Notes: generated by a model not told the origin, from the letters alone. A stretch of 64,000 nucleotides of DNA from Kaistella solincola (GCF_000812875.1 NZ_JSYK01000003.1:372001-436000), one strand, 5' to 3'; counted from the first letter of the stretch, positions 24,849 to 33,648 are shown. A program made the numbers and translations.

Positions 24849-25928
24849 TTAGACAAACGGTGTTTTTACTACTTTTGCCGGGATATTTTTATTTCTGATT
24901 TGGATGAAAATATCCGAATCAACTTTATTATGTCCCGTTGCGACGTACGCCAAACCAATTCCGATGTTTTTCATCGGGCTCATGGTTCCGGACGTCACTT
25001 TTCCTATTTCATTTCCTTCTGCATCCACAACCAGATAATCGTGTCTTGGGATGGCTCTTTCCTGCATTTCAAAACCTACCAGTTTTCTTTTAATTCCTTC
25101 CTCTTTTTGCTTCGCAAAATATTCTTTGTCCACAAAATCTTTATCAAATTTGGTGATCCAACCTAAACCTGCTTCGAGTGGGGAAGTGGTATCATCAATG
25201 TCATTTCCGTACAGGCAGAAACCTTTTTCAAGTCTTAGTGTATCACGTGAAGCCAGGCCGCACGGCAACAAACCGAATTCTTCACCGGCTTCCACAATGG
25301 CATCCCACAGTTTCACAGCGTCTTCATTTTGGAAATAAATTTCAAAACCGCCGCTTCCGGTGTAACCGGTATTTGAAATAATCACATCAGAAACGCCTGC
25401 AATAGTTCCCACGGTAAAATGGTAATACGGAATTTCAGCAAGGTTAATTTCAGTAATTTTTTGAAGTGTTTCAGTCGCTTTCGGTCCCTGGATTGCCAGC
25501 AAAGACATTTCATCCGACGCATTCGTCAGTTTAGCCCCGAATTTTTCGTTGTATTTAGAGATATGTTCCCAGTCCTTTTCAATATTAGAAGCATTTACCA
25601 CCACAAAATATTTTTCCGCGTTCATCCGGTACACGATCAAGTCATCCACAATTCCGCCATTTCCGTTCGGCATGCAGGTGTATTGTGCTTTTCCATCTTC
25701 CAGCGCATCTACGTTATTGGTTCCCACAAACTGCAGCAAATCTTTTGCGGTTGGTCCTTCCACAAAAAACTGGCCCATATGCGAAACATCAAAAATTCCG
25801 ACTTTTTCGCGAACCGCAAAATGTTCCTGCGTAACACCGGAATATTGTACGGGCATTTCAAAACCGGCAAAAGGCACCATTTTCGCGCCCAGAGAAACAT
25901 GTTTTTCAAACAAAGGAGTTCTTTTCAT
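24849..25928 (-). CDS. gcvT: aminomethyltransferase (glycine cleavage T protein)
   Basis: 359 aa, full length. MKRTPLFEKHVSLGAKMVPFAGFEMPVQY, FDVSHMGQ (folate site), NTGYTGSGGFEIYF, CGLASRDTLRLEKGFCLYGND and the C-terminal GKVTSGTMSPM are all GcvT signatures. Transfers the methylene group of aminomethyl-lipoyl H protein to tetrahydrofolate, releasing ammonia. gcvH and gcvP are not in the window, so the system is dispersed, as is common in Flavobacteriia. Confidence 0.97.
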   Translation of the reverse strand: MKRTPLFEKHVSLGAKMVPFAGFEMPVQYSGVTQEHFAVREKVGIFDVSHMGQFFVEGPTAKDLLQFVGTNNVDALEDGKAQYTCMPNGNGGIVDDLIVYRMNAEKYFVVVNASNIEKDWEHISKYNEKFGAKLTNASDEMSLLAIQGPKATETLQKITEINLAEIPYYHFTVGTIAGVSDVIISNTGYTGSGGFEIYFQNEDAVKLWDAIVEAGEEFGLLPCGLASRDTLRLEKGFCLYGNDIDDTTSPLEAGLGWITKFDKDFVDKEYFAKQKEEGIKRKLVGFEMQERAIPRHDYLVVDAEGNEIGKVTSGTMSPMKNIGIGLAYVATGHNKVDSDIFIQIRNKNIPAKVVKTPFV

Positions 25929-25943
25929 ATATTTTCATTTTTT

Positions 25944-26049
25944 CAGGAGCAACCTGAGTTTAGCATCTTTTTGAAGATTGAAACCCGCTGTCCGCTGTAT
26001 CTCCTTGGCGCTGTCGCGCCTTCAGAGGATGCCGCTTCCATCGGGGCTA
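25944..26049 (+). repeat. structured interspersed repeat, family A copy 2
   Basis: CAGGAGCAAC, a variable ~30-nt segment, CCCGCTGTCCGCTGTATC, central stem GGCGC-TGTC-GCGCC, then AGAGGATGCCGCTTCC and TCGGGGCTA. The central stem differs fully in sequence from the TTTTGC/GCAAAA of the other copies, yet still pairs. Between gcvT and idi. Confidence 0.8.
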
Positions 26050-26090
26050 GAAGTTCAGTCCGTCATCTTTCCGAAGAACAAAAAACCTTT

Positions 26091-26600
26091 TTATAAGTGG
26101 TGTTTATATTCCTGAAGAATTATTTTAAACCATTCCGTGAAATGTTCGGGGTTGGCTTTCATTTCTTCGTCCAGCATTTCCATCGTAATATATCGGACTT
26201 CCGAAACTTCATCTTTATTCAGCTGAAATTCACCGTTATAATTTCCGGTAAAAACGTGGTCGAGTTCGTGTTCGAATAAATTTCCGCCCACATCCGCTTT
26301 ATAAATAAAATGGAATTTTTGGGTTAAATCGGCGTGAATTCCCAGTTCTTCGTGCAAACGACGGCGTGCACCGTCAATATACGTTTCATTAGCACGCGGA
26401 TGCGAACAAACCGCATTGGTCCATTGGTTGGGCGAATGATATTTTCCTGCAGCTCTGCGCTGAAGCAAAACTTCACCTTTATCATTAAACAAAAAAACCG
26501 AAAAAGCGCGATGCAGAATCCCATTTTCATGAGCCTGCATTTTATCCATGACGCCTAGAATTTCGTCCTTTTCAGAAACTAAAACCACTTGTTCTTCCAT
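26091..26600 (-). CDS. idi: isopentenyl-diphosphate delta-isomerase, type I
   Basis: 169 aa from ATG 26600. Nudix-like fold with the catalytic cysteine in NAVCSHPRANE, metal-binding histidines, RRLHEELGI and the Glu-containing FEHELDHVFTG. Interconverts isopentenyl and dimethylallyl diphosphate for menaquinone, carotenoid and undecaprenol synthesis. A TTG nine bases upstream is part of the TAAATTTG promoter box, so it is not the start. Confidence 0.95.
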   Translation of the reverse strand: MEEQVVLVSEKDEILGVMDKMQAHENGILHRAFSVFLFNDKGEVLLQRRAAGKYHSPNQWTNAVCSHPRANETYIDGARRRLHEELGIHADLTQKFHFIYKADVGGNLFEHELDHVFTGNYNGEFQLNKDEVSEVRYITMEMLDEEMKANPEHFTEWFKIILQEYKHHL

Positions 26601-26606
26601 ATCACA

Positions 26607-26614
26607 CAAATTTA
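26607..26614 (-). promoter_or_regulatory. -7 box of idi (near-leaderless)
   Basis: TAAATTTG on the minus strand, 6 nt before the ATG of idi. Confidence 0.6.
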
Positions 26615-26774
26615 AGTTTTAAAAATTAGGTACTCAAATTTTTGTGAAATTTTAATAACCCAACCATTAAAAATCACCGGTTACAAGTAATGTTATCTTA
26701 CGTTTTCTGGCAGATTTTATGGCATCCATTTGCGGAATTTTAGATTTATATGCCTGTGAACCAACGAAAATTTA

Positions 26775-26782
26775 TAATTTTG
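26775..26782 (+). promoter_or_regulatory. -7 box of HAD-serA operon
   Basis: TAATTTTG, 18 nt before the ATG at 26801; this rules out the earlier in-frame ATG at 26750. Confidence 0.6.
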
Positions 26783-26800
26783 CTCCTTAAAATTCAAGCG

Positions 26801-27202
26801 ATGGAATTAGAATATAAAGACCATTTAAGCCCGATGTTGAAGGGCGATATCAAGAACTATCTTATTGATATCGACGGCACCATAACCGATGATGTACCCA
26901 ATGAAGAGCCGGAAAGAATGGTGGATTGCGAGCCCTATCCGGATGCGCTGGAAACCATTAACCGCTGGTACGACCAGGGGCATATCATCTGCTTTTTTAC
27001 ATCGCGTACAGAGAACCTGAAGCAGATTACCATCGACTGGTTAGATAAACACGGGTTTAAATATCACAGCGTTTTGTGCGGAAAACCGCGCGGCGGAAAT
27101 TATCACTGGATCGATAACCATTTGGTCAGAGCAACAAGATACAAAGGAAAATTCACCGATTTGGTTGAAAAACAGGTCACCATTGAAGTATTTAATGATT
27201 AA
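26801..27202 (+). CDS. HAD-like hydrolase (often mislabelled phosphoheptose isomerase)
   Basis: 133 aa, a minimal HAD fold without cap. Motif I YLIDIDGTITDDVP (nucleophile Asp and DxDGT), motif II FFTSRTE, a lysine in CGKPRGG and a terminal WIDNHLV acid. Probably a small-molecule phosphatase. Some databases name relatives phosphoheptose isomerase, but there is no SIS domain. It ends 6 nt before the phosphoglycerate dehydrogenase start, so the pair is an operon and may act on the same pathway. Confidence 0.85.
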   Translation: MELEYKDHLSPMLKGDIKNYLIDIDGTITDDVPNEEPERMVDCEPYPDALETINRWYDQGHIICFFTSRTENLKQITIDWLDKHGFKYHSVLCGKPRGGNYHWIDNHLVRATRYKGKFTDLVEKQVTIEVFND

Positions 27203-27208
27203 GGAAGA

Positions 27209-28168
27209 ATGAAGATTTTAGCAAACGACGGATTAGACCAATCAGGGATCGATGCCCTAACCGAAAAGGGTTTCGAGGTAATTACCACTAAGATTCCCCA
27301 GGAATTTTTAGTGGATTACATCAACGAAAATAATATCAGAACAGTTTTAGTAAGAAGCGCGACACAGATTCGCAAAGATTTAATCGATGCATGTCCGTCG
27401 ATCGAAATTATCGGTCGTGGTGGTGTAGGAATGGATAATATTGATGTGGATTATGCACGATCGAAAAATATTCACGTAATCAACACGCCGTCAGCATCAT
27501 CTGAATCTGTGGCGGAATTGGTATTTGCTCATTTGTTTTCCGGTGCTAGGTTTTTGCCGGATTCTAACCGCAAAATGCCCGTAATAGGCGATTCCGAATT
27601 CGCGAAACTCAAAAAATGTTACGAAAAAGGAATTGAACTCCGCGGTAAAACCATAGGCATCATCGGAATGGGAAGAATCGGCCAGGAAGTGGCAAGAATA
27701 GCCCTCGGTTTAGGGATGCGTGTAATCGCGGCAGACAGTAATGTAGGCAGAGCAAGTATTAAAGTTAAGTTTTACAATAATCAGTTCATTAATGTTGATA
27801 TTGAAACCGAGCCGCTTGAAGGAGTTTTAAAACATGCTGATTTTATCACCCTTCACGTTCCCGCGCAAAAAGATGGCTACATGATTGGTGAAGAGGCATT
27901 TGCGCTCATGAAAGAAGGCGTAGCTATCGTCAACTGTTCCCGAGGTGGAGTTATTGACGAAGAAGCTCTGGTTGCAGCATTGAATTCCGGTAAAGTTGCG
28001 TTCGCAGGGCTGGATGTTTTTATGAACGAACCCACTCCGTCAAAAGAGATTCTAAATCATCCGAAAATCTCCCTTACTCCGCATACGGGAGCTTCGACTG
28101 TAGAGGCGCAAGACAGAATTGGACTGTCGCTGGCTGAACAGATTTGCAGCATTTTGCAGGTATATTAG
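27209..28168 (+). CDS. serA: D-3-phosphoglycerate dehydrogenase (short, no ACT domain)
   Basis: 319 aa D-2-hydroxyacid dehydrogenase. NAD motif GIIGMGRIGQEVARIA, catalytic Arg in CSRGGVIDEEAL, Glu in FMNEPTPS and His in PHTGAST. First committed step of serine synthesis; the short form without a C-terminal ACT domain should lack serine feedback inhibition of the classic type. Co-transcribed with the upstream HAD protein. A different 2-hydroxyacid substrate cannot be excluded. Confidence 0.9.
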   Translation: MKILANDGLDQSGIDALTEKGFEVITTKIPQEFLVDYINENNIRTVLVRSATQIRKDLIDACPSIEIIGRGGVGMDNIDVDYARSKNIHVINTPSASSESVAELVFAHLFSGARFLPDSNRKMPVIGDSEFAKLKKCYEKGIELRGKTIGIIGMGRIGQEVARIALGLGMRVIAADSNVGRASIKVKFYNNQFINVDIETEPLEGVLKHADFITLHVPAQKDGYMIGEEAFALMKEGVAIVNCSRGGVIDEEALVAALNSGKVAFAGLDVFMNEPTPSKEILNHPKISLTPHTGASTVEAQDRIGLSLAEQICSILQVY

Positions 28169-28194
28169 GAAAAAATATGTTTTAACAAATAATG

Positions 28195-28220
28195 AAACAC
28201 GCTTTACGGCGTGTTTTTTT
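28195..28220 (+). terminator. intrinsic terminator of HAD-serA
   Basis: AACACGC/GCGTGTT stem (28196-28202 with 28209-28215), 6-nt loop, T-run. Confidence 0.85.
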
Positions 28221-28244
28221 AGTATTCAATACAGGTAGCAAAAA

Positions 28245-28276
28245 CAAAAACCCGGAAGATTCCGGGTTTAGTTTTT
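28245..28276. terminator. terminator of mscL, readable in both directions
   Basis: Perfect AAACCCGGA/TCCGGGTTT stem (28248-28256 with 28261-28269), AGAT loop, T-rich on both strands. Confidence 0.85.
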
Positions 28277-28289
28277 TATAATGATACAG

Positions 28290-28661
28290 TTATTTATTCT
28301 TCAAAAGGTCGCGGATTTCTGCAAGCAAAACTTCTTCATTGCTAGGTCCTGCTGGAGCTTCTATTGCAGGTTTGTTTACTTTATTCACCGCTTTGATCAG
28401 CATGAATAATACCATGGCAATAATTAGGAAACTGATGATTGCAGAGAGAAAATTTCCGTATTTCACCCCATTCCAAGTCAATTCCGAAATATTTTTCAAG
28501 TTTGCCGCTTCCAAAGCAGGGTTAAGCAATAGTGGAGTGATAACATCATCTACAAATGAAGTGATAATTTTACCAAAAGCACCGCCAATTATAACGGCAA
28601 CAGCCAAATCCACTACATTTCCTTTAAATGCAAATTCTTTAAATTCCTGTACAATTCCCAT
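28290..28661 (-). CDS. mscL: large-conductance mechanosensitive channel
   Basis: 123 aa. MscL signature FKEFAFKGNVVDLAVAVIIGGAFGKIITSFVDDVITPLL in the first helix, second helix SAIISFLIIAMVLFMLIKAVN, and the C-terminal helical bundle EVLLAEIRDLLKNK. Inner-membrane pentamer that opens at high membrane tension to release osmolytes. Monocistronic. Confidence 0.97.
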   Translation of the reverse strand: MGIVQEFKEFAFKGNVVDLAVAVIIGGAFGKIITSFVDDVITPLLLNPALEAANLKNISELTWNGVKYGNFLSAIISFLIIAMVLFMLIKAVNKVNKPAIEAPAGPSNEEVLLAEIRDLLKNK

Positions 28662-28794
28662 AATATTAGTTTTTAATTTAATAATTTAATCAAATTTAGA
28701 AAATTGCTTTAAATAACCCCAATTTTATCTGGTTTTTTATGCTGATATTTCAGCAGTTGGATATTTTGTAAATTTATAATCCAAATTACCTGAT

Positions 28795-30309
28795 ATGAAT
28801 ATTTTTTCAGCACAGAAAATTTACGAATGGGAAATATTTACCATGCAGCAGGACAATATCTCGGCGCTACAGCTTATGGAAAAAGCTGCGAAATGTTGCT
28901 GTAACTGGATTACCGACCGGTTTTCTACCACTTCAGAAATGCTAATTTTTTGTGGCGCCGGAAATAATGCCGGCGACGGTTTTGCGCTCGCGCGGCTGCT
29001 TTACCAAACCGGATTTAATATCAAAATTTTCACCGACAGCTCGAAAAAATTCACCGAAGAAGCCGAAATAAATTTCCAGCGCTGCAAAGAAATTTCTGGT
29101 ATTGAAATTCAGGATTTTTCGGCCTTAAAGCAGCTAAAAAATTCGGAGAGCTCCGTTATAATCGATGCGCTTTTTGGTTTGGGAATTAACCGTGCTATAC
29201 AAGGTCCGGTCGCGGAAGTCATTTCTTTTTTGAATGAATTGCCTGGAACAAAAATCGCGCTTGATTTGCCGTCGGGCCTATTTGCTGAAGAAATTTCGGC
29301 TGAAAACGCCGTAATATTTCAGGCAGATTACACCTTGACTTTTCAGGTGCTGAAAAAAGCCATGTTGCATCCGGAAACCGCGCCGTTTTGTGGTGAAATT
29401 ATCATCATGGATATCGGTTTAAACCCGGATTATTGTCTTGAAAACCCAACTTTAGAAAATACAGTTGATGAAAATTTAATTCAACAAATTTATAAACCAC
29501 GGAAAAATTTCAGCCATAAAGGAAGTTTTGGAAAATCGCTGCTTATAGCCGGAAGTTTTGGTAAAATTGGTGCCGCGGTTTTAGCAACAAAAGCTGCTTT
29601 AAAAGCCGGTTCAGGTTTAACTTTCATTCTTGCGCCAAATTGCGGTTATGAAATTCTGCAAAATTCTTGTCCGGAAGCGATGTTTATTTCGGGCGGTGAA
29701 AACGAAGTTGGAAAAATTGTGAGTGATGATGAATACAGTATTGGAATTGGTCCCGGACTTGGAACTGCTAAAGCAACCGATATAGGACTTTTGAACTTTC
29801 TGAAAAGCTATTCAAAATCGCTTATTGTGGACGCTGATGCTTTAAATATTCTGGCTAAAAACGCCGAAAATTTTCAGTTTATACCGAGAAATTCCATTAT
29901 CACGCCGCACCCGAAGGAGTTTGAAAGGCTTTTTGGTAAAACTGAAAATTCCTTTGAGCGCACAACATTAGCTCAAAAAAAAGCCGCTGAACTGGGTATT
30001 TTTATCGTTTTAAAAGATCATCACACCCAAATTATTTCACCGGCTGGCGAAGTTTTTTATAATCTTACCGGAAATTCCGGAATGGCAAAAGGCGGCAGTG
30101 GTGACGCGCTTCTCGGGATTTTAACCGCACTGGTGGCGCAAAATTATTCACCGCTAAATGCCGCAATTTTTGGTGTTTGGCTTCACGGAAAAGCGGGCGA
30201 TTTCGCGGCAGAAAAATATTCAAAAGAAGCCCTGCTGCCTTCCGATCTTATCGATGAACTTGGAAATTGCTTTAAATATTTAGAAAAAAAATCCTCTCAG
30301 CAAAACTGA
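28795..30309 (+). CDS. nnr: bifunctional NAD(P)H-hydrate epimerase/dehydratase
   Basis: 504 aa fusion. Residues 1-215 form the YjeF N-terminal epimerase (FCGAGNNAGDGFALARLL, VIIDALFGLGINR, ALDLPSGLFAE). Residues ~225-504 form the ADP-dependent dehydratase, with HKGSFGKSLLIAGS, IGIGPGLGT, IITPHPKEFERL and the nucleotide motif GMAKGGSGDALLGIL. Repairs hydrated NAD(P)H. The stop codon lies inside the terminator stem shared with lgt. Confidence 0.96.
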   Translation: MNIFSAQKIYEWEIFTMQQDNISALQLMEKAAKCCCNWITDRFSTTSEMLIFCGAGNNAGDGFALARLLYQTGFNIKIFTDSSKKFTEEAEINFQRCKEISGIEIQDFSALKQLKNSESSVIIDALFGLGINRAIQGPVAEVISFLNELPGTKIALDLPSGLFAEEISAENAVIFQADYTLTFQVLKKAMLHPETAPFCGEIIIMDIGLNPDYCLENPTLENTVDENLIQQIYKPRKNFSHKGSFGKSLLIAGSFGKIGAAVLATKAALKAGSGLTFILAPNCGYEILQNSCPEAMFISGGENEVGKIVSDDEYSIGIGPGLGTAKATDIGLLNFLKSYSKSLIVDADALNILAKNAENFQFIPRNSIITPHPKEFERLFGKTENSFERTTLAQKKAAELGIFIVLKDHHTQIISPAGEVFYNLTGNSGMAKGGSGDALLGILTALVAQNYSPLNAAIFGVWLHGKAGDFAAEKYSKEALLPSDLIDELGNCFKYLEKKSSQQN

Positions 30310-30320
30310 GAGGATTTTAA
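30286..30320. terminator. bidirectional terminator shared by nnr and lgt
   Basis: Perfect 13-bp stem AAAATCCTCTCAG/CTGAGAGGATTTT (30288-30300 with 30306-30318), 5-nt loop. The nnr stop codon (30307-30309) sits in the right arm. Confidence 0.9.
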
Positions 30321-30336
30321 TATTTTAAATTAAAAT

Positions 30337-31206
30337 TTAATCTGGTTTAGAATTTTCTTCTTCAGTAATCATTCGCTTTTTAGACGTCAGCATAATTACA
30401 AAACCGGCAATCATAAACGGTATTGATAAAACCTGACCCGTATTTAAACCTGCGAACTGGATGAATTCATCGCCTTGTGGTTCTTTAAGAAATTCTACAA
30501 AAAACCGAATTGCCCACAACAAAATGAAAAACACGCCAAATAACCAGCCTTGCTGATATTTCTTGTTGGTGTAGCGGTATAAAATCCAAAGCAAAATGAA
30601 AAGCAGAAAATATCCACCAGCTTCAAAAAGTTGGGTCGGATAGCGCGGTACAATTGCGCCATATTCTGAGCTTTGCTGTGGAAACAAAACTGCGAATGGT
30701 GAATTTTCCGGCGCCGGTTTTCCGATGATTTCAGAATTAAAGAAATTCCCGATTCTCACAAAAGCCCCACCTAAAGCTACCGGGATTCCGATTCTGTCGT
30801 ACACCCAAAAGGGATTTTTGTGAATAATTTTATAAGCGTAATAAAGCGTGGTGAAAATTAAAGCAATGGTTGCGCCGTGACTTGCTAAACCGGAAAATCC
30901 TGTAAATTCAAGCTGCGGTTTTGTTCGGATCGGTAAAAAAACCGACCAAAAATCCTGCTGAAAAAGTTCCGGCTGGTAAAAAATGACGTGTCCGATTCGC
31001 GCTCCGAAAATGGTTCCGATTAATGTCCAGGTGAAAAGAGGCTCTACATATTTTACATTCACTCCGTCAATCTTGTAGATTTTGGTCATCAGCATGTAAC
31101 CTAAGCCGAAAGCTAAAATAAACATCAAACTGTAATAATGCAGTGTGATTGGTCCCAGATGAATTCCGGTGGAAGGATCCCAGGTGGAGTATAAAAATGT
31201 GAGCAT
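30337..31206 (-). CDS. lgt: prolipoprotein diacylglyceryl transferase
   Basis: 289 aa, about seven membrane helices. Lgt signatures GTIFGARIGHVIFYQPELF, GFSGLASHGATIAL and RIGNFFNSEIIGKP. Adds diacylglycerol from phosphatidylglycerol to the lipobox cysteine of prolipoproteins at the inner membrane. Its substrates in this window include the SusD and SusE/F-like proteins. yidD lies 33 nt upstream on the same strand, so both are probably co-transcribed. Confidence 0.97.
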   Translation of the reverse strand: MLTFLYSTWDPSTGIHLGPITLHYYSLMFILAFGLGYMLMTKIYKIDGVNVKYVEPLFTWTLIGTIFGARIGHVIFYQPELFQQDFWSVFLPIRTKPQLEFTGFSGLASHGATIALIFTTLYYAYKIIHKNPFWVYDRIGIPVALGGAFVRIGNFFNSEIIGKPAPENSPFAVLFPQQSSEYGAIVPRYPTQLFEAGGYFLLFILLWILYRYTNKKYQQGWLFGVFFILLWAIRFFVEFLKEPQGDEFIQFAGLNTGQVLSIPFMIAGFVIMLTSKKRMITEEENSKPD

Positions 31207-31239
31207 AATATTTTGGTATTTTTTTAAGGTAAAAAGGGG

Positions 31240-31479
31240 TTATTTTTTGCTTTTTGGCGGAACAGGATCGTAACCTTCGCCGCCCCACGGATGACAGCGG
31301 CCGATTCTTTTGGAGCCGAGCCACAATCCTTTAAAAGGTCCGTGTATGCGCAGCGCTTCAATCATGTAAGAGGAGCATGTTGGCGTATATCTGCAGCTGT
31401 TCGGCAGAAGAGGCGAGATTACCATCTGATAAACACGGATAAGAAAAATAAGAGGAAAATTGATGATTTTATTCAACAT
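31240..31479 (-). CDS. yidD: membrane protein insertion efficiency factor YidD
   Basis: 79 aa from ATG 31479. Hallmark [31 protein letters not shown] and [16 protein letters not shown] small amphipathic inner-membrane-associated protein that helps YidC/Sec insertion. A TTG nine bases upstream lies inside the TATTTTTG promoter box and is rejected. Unusual neighbour: in many phyla yidD sits with rnpA-yidC, here with lgt. Confidence 0.95.
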   Translation of the reverse strand: MLNKIINFPLIFLIRVYQMVISPLLPNSCRYTPTCSSYMIEALRIHGPFKGLWLGSKRIGRCHPWGGEGYDPVPPKSKK

Positions 31480-31485
31480 GCGTTG

Positions 31486-31493
31486 CAAAAATA
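31486..31493 (-). promoter_or_regulatory. -7 box of yidD-lgt (near-leaderless)
   Basis: TATTTTTG on the minus strand, 6 nt before the yidD ATG. Confidence 0.6.
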
Positions 31494-31504
31494 ACTAAAT
31501 AGTT

Positions 31505-31512
31505 TAAATTTG
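31505..31512 (+). promoter_or_regulatory. -7 box of rarA
   Basis: TAAATTTG on the plus strand, 11 bp from the opposing yidD box. Confidence 0.55.
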
Positions 31513-31576
31513 TTCCAAGTTTCCGAGGAAACTTCTGTTTTTCAAATTTCCCAGTTTCACATTTCAAATTTAAGTT

Positions 31577-32854
31577 TTGAATTCCAATACGCCGCTTGCC
31601 GAAAAACTGCGCCCGAAAACTTTAGACCAGGTTTTGGGACAGGATCATCTGACCGGAAAAAACGGCCCGATACGGAAAATGCTGGAAAATGACACTTTAA
31701 AATCGCTTATTTTCTGGGGTCCACCCGGAACAGGAAAAACCACATTAGCGGAAATTATTTCAGAAACTTCCGGACGGAAATTTTACAAACTTTCCGCGGT
31801 TTCAAGCGGAGTAAAAGACATCCGTGAAATCATCGAAGAAGCTAAAAAGCAAAATCTTTTTTCAGGCAAATCGCCTATTTTATTCATTGACGAAATTCAC
31901 CGCTTTAACAAGTCGCAGCAGGATTCGCTTTTGCACGCGGTGGAAAAAGGTTGGGTGGTTTTGATGGGCGCTACGACCGAAAATCCAAGTTTTGAAGTGG
32001 TTTCGGCTTTACTTTCGCGCTCGCAGGTTTATATTTTAAAAGCTTTAGACTACGAAAAACTGGAAGAACTCATCGGAATTTCTTTAAAAAGATATAACGA
32101 GGAAGAATCGACTAATTTTGAAATTGAAGATTACGAGGCTTTTATTCAATATTCCGGAGGTGACGCGAGGAAGCTGATCAACGCAGTAGAAAATGTGCTT
32201 AATCAATTTAAAAATTCTGATAAAAAAAATATTACCAATGCGGATGTTCTATCGGTTTTGCAGGAAACGATGGCGCTTTACGACAAAAACGGAGAACAGC
32301 ATTACGACATCATTTCGGCTTTTATAAAATCTATGCGCGGATCTGATCCCAACGGCGCGGTTTACTGGCTCGCAAGAATGCTCGTTGGTGGTGAAGACAT
32401 TAAATTTATTGCACGAAGAATGATGATTTTAGCTGCGGAAGATATTGGCTTGGCAAATCCGAACGCGCTGGTCGTGGCGAATAACTGTTTTCAGGCGATC
32501 AACGTGATTGGAAATCCTGAGGCAAGAATTATTCTGAGCGAAACGGCGGTTTATTTGGCAGTTTCACCAAAAAGCAATTCTACTTATGTTGCGATAAATG
32601 ATGCGATTTCGAAAGTGAAACAAACCGGAAATTTGCCCGTGCCGTTACATCTGCGAAACGCACCGACGAAGCTGATGAAAGATCTGGATTACGGCAAAGA
32701 TTACGATTACGCGCATTCGCACGCTGGAAATTTTGTGGATTTAGAGTTTCTTCCAGACGAATTGAAAGGCACCAGTTTTTACACACCAGGAAAAAATTCT
32801 ACAGAAAATAAAATTGCCGAACAGTTGAAACAGAAATGGAAAGATAAATATTAG
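31577..32854 (+). CDS. rarA: replication-associated recombination protein A
   Basis: 425 aa AAA+ ATPase of the RarA/MgsA/WRNIP1 family. RPKTLDQVLGQDHL, Walker A GPPGTGKTTLAE, Walker B LFIDEIHRFNKSQQD, sensor 1 GATTENPSFE, then the C-terminal tetramerisation domain (RMMILAAEDIGLANPNAL). Acts at stalled replication forks, binding SSB. The start is TTG (31577), since homologues begin at NTPLAEKLRPKTLD and no ATG is available. Confidence 0.95.
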   Translation: MNSNTPLAEKLRPKTLDQVLGQDHLTGKNGPIRKMLENDTLKSLIFWGPPGTGKTTLAEIISETSGRKFYKLSAVSSGVKDIREIIEEAKKQNLFSGKSPILFIDEIHRFNKSQQDSLLHAVEKGWVVLMGATTENPSFEVVSALLSRSQVYILKALDYEKLEELIGISLKRYNEEESTNFEIEDYEAFIQYSGGDARKLINAVENVLNQFKNSDKKNITNADVLSVLQETMALYDKNGEQHYDIISAFIKSMRGSDPNGAVYWLARMLVGGEDIKFIARRMMILAAEDIGLANPNALVVANNCFQAINVIGNPEARIILSETAVYLAVSPKSNSTYVAINDAISKVKQTGNLPVPLHLRNAPTKLMKDLDYGKDYDYAHSHAGNFVDLEFLPDELKGTSFYTPGKNSTENKIAEQLKQKWKDKY

Positions 32855-32882
32855 AAAAAAGCCGTTAAAACCGGCTTTTTTT
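32855..32882 (+). terminator. intrinsic terminator of rarA
   Basis: AAAAAGCCG/CGGCTTTTT stem with T-run directly after the stop codon. A second CAGC/GCTG hairpin lies at 32907-32920. Confidence 0.88.
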
Positions 32883-33026
32883 GTGTTTTACCAGAGTGGG
32901 AAAAAACAGCTTTTTAGCTGCCAATTTTCTTAAAATGAAAAAATATGATGTTTAAGCAACGAAAAAAAATCTGCGCCGGCGGCACAGATTCTTAAACAAT
33001 AAAAAATAATTTAGTATAAAAGTGTT

Positions 33027-33449
33027 TTATAATTCGTTGATAGAATTCGCGGAAACCGACATTTCCGGCATCGCATAAATTTGAGATTTTGCACGCATTT
33101 CCACCATTTTCTTGATGTTGTTTAGATCTTTCGCTTCTTCGATGGTCATATCTTTAAATTCATAAATTTTGACCGCTTTATTTTTTTTGAAAGAATCCTG
33201 AACATTTGCAAATTCCTCTTCGTTGCGCACTTCTACGCTGGTAATAAGATTGTCATTTGAAGCAGAAACTTCTCGTTCTGTGGTTCCCAACAATTTTTTC
33301 CAGAAATTTCCTTTCGCGCCGGCAGTATTTTTCGCTGCGCTTTTGTAAATAAGGTAATTCTGGTTTTTGATTCCTGACTTTTCTAAACCTTCGGCCACGT
33401 CTTTAATGTTTTCCGGACTTGGAAAAAGACCAACAATCGTGTAATTCAT
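33027..33449 (-). CDS. hypothetical protein, general-stress-protein-like N-terminus
   Basis: 140 aa soluble protein. N-terminal YTIVGLFPSPENIKDVAEGLEKSGI resembles the heat-induced GSP17M/YflT-type ferredoxin-like fold; the middle is Lys/Ala-rich and the C-terminus is helical (IEEAKDLNNIKKMVEMRA). No catalytic motif is visible. Function unknown. Single gene, TATATTTG promoter box 31 nt upstream, no clear terminator. Confidence 0.78.
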   Translation of the reverse strand: MNYTIVGLFPSPENIKDVAEGLEKSGIKNQNYLIYKSAAKNTAGAKGNFWKKLLGTTEREVSASNDNLITSVEVRNEEEFANVQDSFKKNKAVKIYEFKDMTIEEAKDLNNIKKMVEMRAKSQIYAMPEMSVSANSINEL

Positions 33450-33480
33450 AATAAAAGTATTTGTGTTATTAAATTCTATG

Positions 33481-33488
33481 CAAATATA
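33481..33488 (-). promoter_or_regulatory. -7 box of the 140-aa gene
   Basis: TATATTTG on the minus strand, about 25 nt leader. Confidence 0.55.
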
Positions 33489-33648
33489 CTTTCAATTTAT
33501 TCCGAAAAAGAAGTTTTGTAGTAAATTAACGTAAAGTTGATAAAAATCAGCTAATTAATTATTAATGTCATAATTTAAAACTGATAAGTCCAATTATTTA
33601 AAATTGAGTTTTTGATTACCTTTACAGCTTAACTTAAAGCTTTATTCA

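Noticed and set aside
25419-26096. Plus-strand 225-codon open frame antisense to gcvT
   Set aside because: Translation is low-complexity F/H/R-rich, antisense to a certain gene, with no promoter box; a shadow frame.
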